Below are positions 55,971-64,000 of a DNA stretch of 64,000 bases, one piece after another. The notes under the pieces were generated by a model. The model saw nothing but the letters and a program-made list of their open reading frames with translations, ran no database searches and was not told where the DNA came from. The translations under genes were made by a program, and so were the position numbers. The DNA lies in the NCBI GenBank assembly GCA_965209065.1, contig OZ242373.1, forward strand, positions 1,116,001 to 1,180,000, read 5' to 3'. This DNA comes from CBDBUR01 sp965209065 (GTDB lineage: Bacteria; Pseudomonadota; Alphaproteobacteria; JAPOUT01; G958296285). The stretch's first letter is position 1; each line of letters starts with the position of its first letter.

Positions 55971-58900
55971 CGTAATAATAGAGCCGCCGGCTTGTAAAAG
56001 GATACTGCCATCGGTTTGAATGTCGCCGAGCAAGCGAATGTCGTTCATCGAAATTATCGTCAGCCCGCCGCCGATAGTATTTTCTGTGCCGGCATCAAGC
56101 ACAACACGATTACCCATAATCGTAATATCTGCGTTGGGGGTCATAATTTCGCCTGTCGCTTCTAACTTCAACGTGCCGAAACCAACATTGATATTATTAT
56201 TCAACATAATATCGCCGCTTGTAGCAACCAGCTCCACATTTTGATTATTCGCGGCAGGCATATCGCTCGGCATATCCACGCCCTCAGGTAGTTCAATCAT
56301 AATGTTTTGCGCGACCAAGCGCACCGGCTTCGTGCCAGAGAAAACAACCTGCGGCGCTTTGATGATAATGTTCGCGCTTGAATCGATATTCGCGTCAATC
56401 GTCACAATCTGGCTCGCCACGAGCACCAGCGGTTCAGAAATACCTGCGCTACCTACGGCATTGCGAATGCTGTTCGCGGTAATAGTAATAATCACCGCGC
56501 GCACTTCCACCCGCTCGTTCGGCAAGATGAAGTTTTGCGGCGTGTTGATGATGAAAGCCTCATCGCCTAAATTAATCATAACGTCATCGGTGGTGTCCTC
56601 ATCTTCGCCTTCGAGGCGCCCGCCTACGTCAAGCTCATCTTCTAAACTAATATCAGTGGTCTCAAAAATCCCTTGTCGGTCTGCCCACGTGACCGAACTT
56701 TGCGTCCCTATGCCAGTGAAGCGAATGGTCGGTTTGCCACTACTGGGGATAGTGAAAGTGGCAGGCTTCTCTGCGGCGAAAGGCGCGCCCTTTTGCGTGA
56801 GCGTTATCGCGCTCGCCTTAAGCGTAGGCGAGCTGGTGAATTCAATCACGCCTGTGTCTCCACTGCCGGCGGTGAGGTTCATTGTGCCATCGCCCACATC
56901 AAAGCTGCCTTCCAGCGTGAGATTGCCCGCCGCATTAACGACTAGATTTTGCCCGCTCACCGCACCCTTGGTGGGGGAAGCGAGGCTTATATCCGCGCCA
57001 GTTATCGTGGTGGCTTTATCGGTGGCGAAGTTCAGCTGCCCGGTTGGCTCTAGCGTTAAGTTGCGTTGCGTGGCTGTGCCGCCGCTGGTTGATTGCGCCT
57101 TCACCACGCCGCCGAGCGTTAGGTTGGTGGGCGTGAGACTCACATTTTGGGTAAAGGTAATATCCTCTACGGCAGAGAGCGTTAAATTACCGCCGCTTAT
57201 GGTTGGCGTTCCTATGGTGAGCTTATTAGCGCTAAGAGTGGTCGTGCCATTGAAGGCTATCGAGGTTTGAGCGTTTAGCGTTACGTTATGTTGCGTGATT
57301 GTGCCGTTGTCTGCGGTTGATTCTGCTTTTATCATGCTGCTGGTAAAAGTGAGCGTTGAGGCGGCTAACATTGCATCTTGCTCGAAGATAATATTTCCGC
57401 TCGCAGATAAAGTTAAACCAAAGCCATCGGTAGATGTGCTTGCGACATTGAGGCGAATATCCTCCGAAGCAGTTAAGTCTAAACTTCCCGTGCCCAAATT
57501 AAATCCGCTACTCCTCATGGCACTCCCTATCGTAATGTTCTTAGCCATTACCGAAACTGGATTGGCTGTGAGTATTGCTGCCGCCTCAAGGGTAATATCG
57601 CGACCCGCTATATCAGTTGCTGCGCTAATAACGATGGTGTGCTCGCCGGCAAGAAGGGAAAGGCTTGCGGTAGCACCGGTCATCCAGCTCAAGAGATTTA
57701 AAGCCATTGGACTACCCTTCACAAGCGGCGCGGTGAGCGTAAGCGTGATGTTGGCTGCTGTCAAGCTATCAGGTGCTGGCGTGTTTCCCGCCGCGTAGTT
57801 GAGGGCGGCATCTCCTCCACCGATGTTGTAATCGCCGGTTAGCGTCAAGTTGCCCGCCGCGGTAAGCGTGAGGGCTAGCGTGCTGGCGTCTGTTTGCACG
57901 TTGGGAGAAATGAGCGTGAGGTCGTTGCCGCTTATCGTGGTTGCCCGGTCTGCGGCGAAAGTTATTTTATCCACCGCCGTTAGCGATAGGTTATGTTGCG
58001 TGGCAGGAGAACCGCTTTGCGCTTTCACCACACCATTGAGCGTTATGTTATTGGCTTTCACATCGGTTGCTTGTGGCAAAAGAATTTCACCGCTTGCCGA
58101 AAGTGTAATGTTGCCTTCGCCTGTTCCTACGCCGGCGTGGCGCAGGTTAATGCTGGTAGCTTCAAGCGTGATATCGCCTGCCGTTGCCGTGAGACTTAAA
58201 GATTCATCGCTTCCATTACGAATAGCGGCATCGGCGCCGGTTTTTGTGCCGGTCATCATAATGGTGATGGCGGTTGCGCTAATGGTGAGGTCGCCCGCGA
58301 GGTTGAGGGCGGTGCCTTCTAGCGTCACCGCACCCGAATTGGTTAAAGTAAAGGCGGTAAAGGTTAAAGCGTCAGCGATATCAATTTTCAAATCGCCGAT
58401 GAAATTACCGCTACTATCATCGGTCATAATGGTGGCGGAGGAGAGCGTCAAGCTCTTTGCTCTAATTTCTCTAATCGCGGCGGGAAAGATGACAGCCCCT
58501 GTGGTGATGAGCCGAACATCTTCATTGCCGAAATCCAAAAGCCCCTGCGCGGTAAGCGTGAGGCTGGCGAAGTTGCCGCCCGCAAGAGTAGAGCCATTGG
58601 CGATGAGGTCCATAATGTTTATGTCGTCACTGCCGGCGTTGAAACCCAAGCCTGAGAGGGTGAACCAAGTGTGAAGAGATTGAATGCCGCTACCGGTATA
58701 AACCGCGCGCGGCCTGCCATTGTTGGGGAGGTTGAAGGTAGCGGGCTTGGCAACAACAAAGAATGCGCCGTCTTGCGTGAGGACTATCGCTTTTGCCGCA
58801 AGCGTGGGCTTAACGCTAGCGGTTTCGGTGAAAGTGATTGCGCCTGTGCCACTGCCTTCGCCGGCGGTGAGAGTCATCGTCCCGCCGGTGGCGGCATCAT

Positions 58901-61900
58901 TGCCAATATCAAAGCTGCCTTCAAGCGTGATGTTGCCGGTTGCGGTTATCGTGAGGTCTTTGTTGCTGGCGTCCCCTGCTGCTACGGAGGTGAGGCTTAT
59001 GTTCGCGCCGCTTATCGTGGTGGCTTTACCATCGGTGAAGGTTATTTTTCCCCCCACGATGAACGTCAAGTCGTGTTGCGTGGGCGTGCCTTCATTGGTT
59101 GATTCTGCTTTTATCGTTCCGCCAATGGTTAAGCTGTCAAGGCTGAAAGTTGTCTCTTGCGCGAAAATAATTTCACCCTCAGCATCTATAGTTAAAGAGA
59201 AACCTGTGCTAAGGGGGCTTAGGGTTGGGGCATTGAAACGTATATCTCCTGAAGCATCTAAGGTTAAACCTCCCGTCAGACTAATCGTGTTCATCGCGTC
59301 TGTATCTTTTCCTATCGTAATGTTATGAGCCCTTACGGTGCTGCCACCACCTATCAAAAATGTTAGAACATTTGCAACCAAGCTACCCGACCCTAGAGTG
59401 ATAGTTTTCCCATCAATAAAGAGGCTACTATTCTCAACATTAACGGTAAGGTTTCTACCATCTGCGCCCATCCAGTCTTCGTATGATAAAGAGTTAGAAT
59501 TATTATCAGCAATAGCGAGTGTGTAAGTGAGGGTGAGGTCATCGGTCAGCAGGGTGTCAGGGTCGGGGGCTTGCTCGAACGTGCCAGCGAAAGTGAGCGC
59601 GGCATTGCCCTTGCCGATGTTGTAATTGCCGCTCATCGTCAGCACGCCCGAAGCGATAACCGTGAGGTCTGCCTCGCTTGCGGTTGTTTGCACGGTGGGC
59701 GAAGCGAGGGTGATATCGATGCCCTCTATCGTGGTGGGCTTGCCGGTGGCGAAAGTTATTTTCTCCACTGCCTCAAGCGATAGGTTATAGGGCGTGGCTG
59801 AGCTTCCGCTGGCTAATTCCGCTTTCACCAAACCGCTGAGCGTTATGTTGTTAGCATCGACATTGCTTGCTTGGGGGAAGAGAATGTTTCCGCTTGCGAG
59901 CAGCGTGAGATTGCCCTCACCTGTTCCCGCGCCCGTGCCTGTATCGGCATGGCGCAGGTCGGTGTTGGCAGCCTTGAGGGTGATATCGCCTGCCGTTGCG
60001 GTGAGGCTTAAAGATTGATTATCGACATTACGAATAGCGGCATCGGCGCCGGTTCCTGTGTCGGTCGCCGTGATGGTGATGGCGGTTGCGTTAAGCGCGA
60101 GGCTGCCGGTGAGATGAAGCGCGGAGGCTTCTAGCACCAGCGCGCCCTCACTGGTTAAAGAGCCGATAGATAGAGTTAAAACCCCATCGATATCTATCGT
60201 CAGGTCGTCGGAGAAATCGCCGCTACTGCTAACAACAGAGGCGGCGGTGAGCGTTAAGCTGCGCGCTCTAATAGTTCTGATGGTGTCGGGGAAGATGATG
60301 GAGCCGGTGGTGACGAGGACAACATTCTCGCCGCCGAAATCCAAGAGTCCGTCTTTGTCTATGGAGAAGGCGGCGAAGTCGCCGGTGGTGAGCAGGGTGG
60401 TGATGGTGATGTTTGCACTTCCGGCGCTAAGGGTTAGGTTCGCCCCGGCGATTTCGAACCAAGAGTTGGGGGCGGCGGCGGGTTGTGTGCCAGTGCCGGT
60501 GTAGCGCAAGCGAGGTTTCACGCCGCTTGGCAGCATGAAAGTGGCGGGCATGTCGCTGTCTGCGGGATAGACTGCGGTGCTGGCATTTTGCTCTAGCAGA
60601 ACAGATGCGGCGGAGATGGTCGGCAGCACGCTGGCGGTTGCGGTAAAAGTAATTGCGCCGGTGAGGCTTTCGCCTTGTCCTGCGAAGAGGTCGAGTCTAC
60701 CTGCGCCAAAATCGAAGCCGCCTTGAAGCGTGATGTTTGTTTGCGCGTTGAGCGTGAGGTTGTTATCGGACCTGGCGCCGGCAGTGGGTGAGATGAGCGT
60801 GATAGAATAAGCTCTGATGGTGGTTGGCTTATCTGTGGCGAAGTTGAGCGCGCCGCTCAGCGTGATAGTGATGCTACTGGCGGTAGAGGGTGTTTCCACC
60901 GTCAGCGTTCCGCCGAGCGTGAGGTTGGCAGTTTTAATATCGGTTGCTTGAGGGAAGAAGATATTATCGCTGCCGGCGATAAGCGTGAGGTCGTCGCTAC
61001 CGCCGATGGAGTTAAAATTAACAAAACGCGCGGCGATGGTAATATCGTTTGCGGCGTCTAGCGTGATACTCCCGCCGGAGCGAAAGCCAGCGAATTCGGC
61101 GCTGGTGCTCGTGGAGCTTGCGGTAATGCTAATATCATTGGCTGTGATAACGGCGGGGTCGGCGCTATTATCTGCGTCTGCGCCAATAACGGCAACCCCG
61201 CTGAGCGTGAGATTACCGCGTGTGCTGGCGGGGTTGCTATCATCGCCGAGGTTGATGCTGGCTATATTGCGGATAGAGCTGGCGGCTGCTTTAAGCGTGA
61301 GGTTTCTGCCTGGCGCCGCCATCCATGCGGCATAGCCTAGATAGAGTGTATCGCTTGCATTAGACGTGTAGGTGAGGGTGAGGTCATCGGTGAGGAAGCT
61401 GGTGGGCGCGGGGTTTTGCGCGGCGGTGCCGCCGAAAGTGAGCGATGCGTCACCGGTGCCGATGTTGAAACTGCCGGTCAGGGTCAGCACGCCGGAAGCG
61501 GTAATGTTGAGGTCTGCGTCGCTTACGTTTGTTTGCGGGTCGTCGGAGTCGAGGGTGATGTCTGCGCCTGTTATGGTGGTGGTTTTGCGCGCGAGGGTTA
61601 TTATGTCTGCGGTTAGGGATAGGCTGTGTTTTGTTGCGCCGCCGCTTCCTGATTCTGCTTTTATTGTTCCGCCAATGTTTAAGTTTCTCACGCTGAAGGT
61701 TGTGTTTTGCGCGAAGATGATATCGCCTTCGGCATCTACACTTAGATTCAGACTCACGCTATCGGCAGATGAGCTTGCGATATTGAAACGTATATCACCT
61801 GAGGCGTCTAAAATCAAATTCCCGGAAGACAAATCAAGCGTAGGTGTGCCTGTATTCTGTCCTATCGTAATGTTATTAGCGGTTATGGTAACGTCGCTAG

Positions 61901-64000
61901 TGACTATAGTAAGCGTTAGGGCATTTGCGATAAAGTTACCCGTCCCTAGATTGATAGTTGCGCCTTGAATGAGGAAGGCGTTATTCGCGCTATTGAATGT
62001 GAGGTTTCTGCCGTCTGCTCTCATCCATGCGCCGTATTGTATGTAGTTATCCACGTGCGCGGCGGCGGTGTATGTGAGGGTGATGTCGTTGGCGAACAAG
62101 AGGGTTGGGTTGGGGTTTTGCGCGCCCGTGCCGGCAAACGATAGCTCGGCGGCGGCGGAGCCGATATCGTAGTTGCCGGTCATTGTCAGCACGCCGCTTG
62201 CGGTGAGCGTGAGGTTTTGCATGCTGGCTGTGCCTTTGGTGGGAGAAGCGATGCTGACTGCGGCACCGGTAATGCTGGTGGCTCTGGTGGTGGAGAAGTT
62301 GAGTTGCGCGGTTGGCGCAATGGTTAAGTTAAGTCGCACGGGCGCGCTTGTTTCGGCGCGCACCGCGCCGCCGAGCATCAGGTTCTCGGCGATGATGGAG
62401 GTAGCTGAGGGAAATATAATTGTCGGCGCGTCAAGGGTGAGGTCGTCATTATCGCCCACGCCATTAAGATTGATGAAAAGATTGGTGTGTGTTGTGTCAA
62501 GGGTGAGTGTGCCTGTGGCGGTGAGGGTCATATCGGCGAAGCCGCGCAAGCCGGCGAACTCCGTTCTATCCTCTCTTTGGAAATCTGAATTTGCGTTTAG
62601 GGTGATATCGGCGGCGCTGATAGAGAGCGCGGGCGAGCTATTTTTCTCGCCGCCTTCGATAACATTAGCGGAGACGATTAGACTTCCGCTGCCAAGCTTA
62701 AAGTCGCCGGCAATGTTGAGGGTTCCCCTCGTGGTGATGGTGAGGTCTAGGTTGGTTGCGGTGTTTGCGTCCCTAGAGATGAGGACGGCGGATTTGGCGG
62801 TGATGGTGGTGGCGGTGGTGTCGTCTAGCACGAGCTTGCCGGCTTGAGCTTCTAGCCTTAGGTCTCCGCCGTTATCGGTGATGCCGAGCGGTAGGGAGGC
62901 AGGCATGATGATGTTCGCCGTGGTTGCGATAATGGTTAAATCTTTGTTCGCGCCTATCGCCCAGCTGGGAATAGTGAAGTCTGCCTCGCCGGTATAGGTG
63001 AGGATTACGCCGGCGCGCATGATATTGGAAAAGCTGTCGGGGAAGGTGCTGTCGCTTGTCAAAACGATTCTACCTGTGCCGATGTTGTAATTGCCGTTTA
63101 TCGTCAGGGTGCCAGGCGTGGCGAGGGTGAGGTCTTGGTTGCTTGCCGTGCCTGCCATGGTGGAAGTGAGAGTTATATTTGCGGCAGTTATCGTGGTTGC
63201 TTTATCGGCGGCGAAGATTATTTGCCCTCTTGTTGTGTCTAGCGTTAAATCATATTGCGTGGTTACGTCTCCTGTGGTTGATTCTGCTTTTATCGTTCCG
63301 CCGAGCGTTAAATCCCCCGCTTTAATGCTTGTCTCTTTAACGAAAACAATCTCTCCACCGGCGATAAGCGTTAAATTTCCTAAAAGGTTAGATGAAAAAC
63401 CAATATAGGATGAGCTAATGGTGATGTCGCTAGTCGCATTGAGCGTTACGTGCGCGCCACCAGATTCAATGCCCGTAGTTTCTTGTGCAAAATTGCCTTC
63501 TGAAGTCGCCGTTAGGCTAATGTTATTGGCTTTTATCGTATGGGTGGCACTTAATCCAAAAGCAATAAACTTTGTCTCTATGGTTAGGTTGCCGCGGGCG
63601 CTGTCATCAGCATTGGCAAGATTGATACTCTCCACATTAATGATGCCATTTTCAGCAATAAGCGTCAGGTCTTGCCCGCTTGCCCTTACTGCTCCGTCGA
63701 AGGTGATACCTGTGGCGGTTATCGTGGTTGCTTTATCATCGGCAAAAATTATTTCACCCCCATTCCTTGCGTTTAGCGATAAGCTATGTAGCGTGGTTTC
63801 GCCTCCAGTGGTTGATTCCACCTTTATCGTTCCGTCCAGCGTTAAGTTCCGCGCATGGATATTTGTATTTTTAACGAAGATAATCTCTCCGCCAGCGATA
63901 AGCGCTAAACTACCTGGGCTATCATCAGTAAAAAAATCAATATGGCGCGAGCTAATGGTGATATTGCCCGTAGCATTGAGCGTTAAGCTCCCGCCAGCAG
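55881..64000 (-). CDS. Giant TPS-type exoprotein 5, 5' end outside window, 3' end frameshifted
   Basis: The frame is open from the right edge (64000), so the signal peptide and TPS domain are not seen. About 2700 residues of beta-helix are visible, homologous along much of their length to exoprotein 4, with YTG...W modules near 56700, 58690 and 60490 and loops such as SIDKDGLLDFGG. A single-base loss near 55970 changes the frame after GGSIIT. The readable frame ends at 55881 with 28 unrelated, arginine-rich residues instead of the conserved ~85-residue end. The product would lack the C-terminal cysteine pair unless the shift is an assembly error or is bypassed. Confidence 0.85.
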   Translation of the reverse strand, partial: AGGSLTLNATGNITISSRHIDFFTDDSPGSLALIAGGEIIFVKNTNIHARNLTLDGTIKVESTTGGETTLHSLSLNARNGGEIIFADDKATTITATGITFDGAVRASGQDLTLIAENGIINVESINLANADDSARGNLTIETKFIAFGLSATHTIKANNISLTATSEGNFAQETTGIESGGAHVTLNATSDITISSSYIGFSSNLLGNLTLIAGGEIVFVKETSIKAGDLTLGGTIKAESTTGDVTTQYDLTLDTTRGQIIFAADKATTITAANITLTSTMAGTASNQDLTLATPGTLTINGNYNIGTGRIVLTSDSTFPDSFSNIMRAGVILTYTGEADFTIPSWAIGANKDLTIIATTANIIMPASLPLGITDNGGDLRLEAQAGKLVLDDTTATTITAKSAVLISRDANTATNLDLTITTRGTLNIAGDFKLGSGSLIVSANVIEGGEKNSSPALSISAADITLNANSDFQREDRTEFAGLRGFADMTLTATGTLTLDTTHTNLFINLNGVGDNDDLTLDAPTIIFPSATSIIAENLMLGGAVRAETSAPVRLNLTIAPTAQLNFSTTRATSITGAAVSIASPTKGTASMQNLTLTASGVLTMTGNYDIGSAAAELSFAGTGAQNPNPTLLFANDITLTYTAAAHVDNYIQYGAWMRADGRNLTFNSANNAFLIQGATINLGTGNFIANALTLTIVTSDVTITANNITIGQNTGTPTLDLSSGNLILDASGDIRFNIASSSADSVSLNLSVDAEGDIIFAQNTTFSVRNLNIGGTIKAESGSGGATKHSLSLTADIITLARKTTTITGADITLDSDDPQTNVSDADLNITASGVLTLTGSFNIGTGDASLTFGGTAAQNPAPTSFLTDDLTLTYTSNASDTLYLGYAAWMAAPGRNLTLKAAASSIRNIASINLGDDSNPASTRGNLTLSGVAVIGADADNSADPAVITANDISITASSTSTSAEFAGFRSGGSITLDAANDITIAARFVNFNSIGGSDDLTLIAGSDNIFFPQATDIKTANLTLGGTLTVETPSTASSITITLSGALNFATDKPTTIRAYSITLISPTAGARSDNNLTLNAQTNITLQGGFDFGAGRLDLFAGQGESLTGAITFTATASVLPTISAASVLLEQNASTAVYPADSDMPATFMLPSGVKPRLRYTGTGTQPAAAPNSWFEIAGANLTLSAGSANITITTLLTTGDFAAFSIDKDGLLDFGGENVVLVTTGSIIFPDTIRTIRARSLTLTAASVVSSSGDFSDDLTIDIDGVLTLSIGSLTSEGALVLEASALHLTGSLALNATAITITATDTGTGADAAIRNVDNQSLSLTATAGDITLKAANTDLRHADTGTGAGTGEGNLTLLASGNILFPQASNVDANNITLSGLVKAELASGSSATPYNLSLEAVEKITFATGKPTTIEGIDITLASPTVQTTASEADLTVIASGVLTMSGNYNIGKGNAALTFAGTFEQAPDPDTLLTDDLTLTYTLAIADNNSNSLSYEDWMGADGRNLTVNVENSSLFIDGKTITLGSGSLVANVLTFLIGGGSTVRAHNITIGKDTDAMNTISLTGGLTLDASGDIRFNAPTLSPLSTGFSLTIDAEGEIIFAQETTFSLDSLTIGGTIKAESTNEGTPTQHDLTFIVGGKITFTDGKATTISGANISLTSVAAGDASNKDLTITATGNITLEGSFDIGNDAATGGTMTLTAGEGSGTGAITFTETASVKPTLAAKAIVLTQDGAFFVVAKPATFNLPNNGRPRAVYTGSGIQSLHTWFTLSGLGFNAGSDDINIMDLIANGSTLAGGNFASLTLTAQGLLDFGNEDVRLITTGAVIFPAAIREIRAKSLTLSSATIMTDDSSGNFIGDLKIDIADALTFTAFTLTNSGAVTLEGTALNLAGDLTISATAITIMMTGTKTGADAAIRNGSDESLSLTATAGDITLEATSINLRHAGVGTGEGNITLSASGEILLPQATDVKANNITLNGVVKAQSGSPATQHNLSLTAVDKITFAADRATTISGNDLTLISPNVQTDASTLALTLTAAGNLTLTGDYNIGGGDAALNYAAGNTPAPDSLTAANITLTLTAPLVKGSPMALNLLSWMTGATASLSLLAGEHTIVISAATDIAGRDITLEAAAILTANPVSVMAKNITIGSAMRSSGFNLGTGSLDLTASEDIRLNVASTSTDGFGLTLSASGNIIFEQDAMLAASTLTFTSSMIKAESTADNGTITQHNVTLNAQTSIAFNGTTTLSANKLTIGTPTISGGNLTLSAVEDITFTQNVSLTPTNLTLGGVVKAQSTSGGTATQRNLTLEPTGQLNFATDKATTITGADISLASPTKGAVSGQNLVVNAAGNLTLEGSFDVGDGTMNLTAGSGDTGVIEFTSSPTLKASAITLTQKGAPFAAEKPATFTIPSSGKPTIRFTGIGTQSSVTWADRQGIFETTDISLEDELDVGGRLEGEDEDTTDDVMINLGDEAFIINTPQNFILPNERVEVRAVIITITANSIRNAVGSAGISEPLVLVASQIVTIDANIDSSANIIIKAPQVVFSGTKPVRLVAQNIMIELPEGVDMPSDMPAANNQNVELVATSGDIMLNNNINVGFGTLKLEATGEIMTPNADITIMGNRVVLDAGTENTIGGGLTIISMNDIRLLGDIQTDGSILLQAGGSIITSMPPPRLKRLARAIALRLNKDTRLGRALT

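Overview
The window looks like chromosomal DNA of an alphaproteobacterium. This is inferred from gene content: the rpmA-obgE-proB-proA-nadD-rsfS order, etfB-etfA, a short HIG1-type twin-membrane-segment protein, a diiron COQ7 hydroxylase and a YqaA/DsbB protein. I cannot name a genus from the sequence alone.

The left part (1-13.7 kb) is dense housekeeping DNA. It opens with the 3' end of rpmA (L27), then obgE, proB, proA and nadD with overlapping ends (proline synthesis, ribosome assembly, NAD synthesis). The ergothioneine pair egtB-egtD sits between nadD and rsfS, which are commonly neighbours. Next come etfB-etfA (electron transfer flavoprotein), a small HIG1-like membrane protein, an alpha/beta hydrolase, coq7 (ubiquinone synthesis) and a fusion of a YqaA/DedA-type membrane domain with a complete DsbB. 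A tRNA-Leu gene is split in its anticodon loop by a group I (IC3-like) intron. An FATP-type acyl-CoA synthetase and a convergent ArsC-family reductase close the section.

The right part (13.7-64 kb) is a head-to-tail array on the minus strand of five giant paralogous genes: 2299, 2868, 5355 and 3353 codons, plus a fifth that runs off the right edge. The four with visible 5' ends encode a signal peptide followed by a filamentous-haemagglutinin-type TPS secretion domain, so they are TpsA exoproteins. The bodies are long beta-helix repeats organised, at least in the largest gene, into ~1.9 kb super-modules. All five coding sequences end in a closely spaced cysteine pair followed by Gln-stop, the arrangement by which HMW1-type adhesins are held at their outer-membrane TpsB pore. 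The fifth gene has a single-base frameshift that removes this end. Each of the four complete genes has its own sigma70-type promoter with TTGAAA, exactly 17 bp, and a TATAAT-like -10. No TpsB transporter gene is visible.

Working picture (inference): the array makes a set of very long, disulfide-tethered surface fibres that diversify by duplication of internal modules. The cysteines I could find in the mature proteins come only as close pairs. A DsbB-bearing fusion protein that could re-oxidise the periplasmic disulfide machinery is encoded about 2.5 kb from the array.
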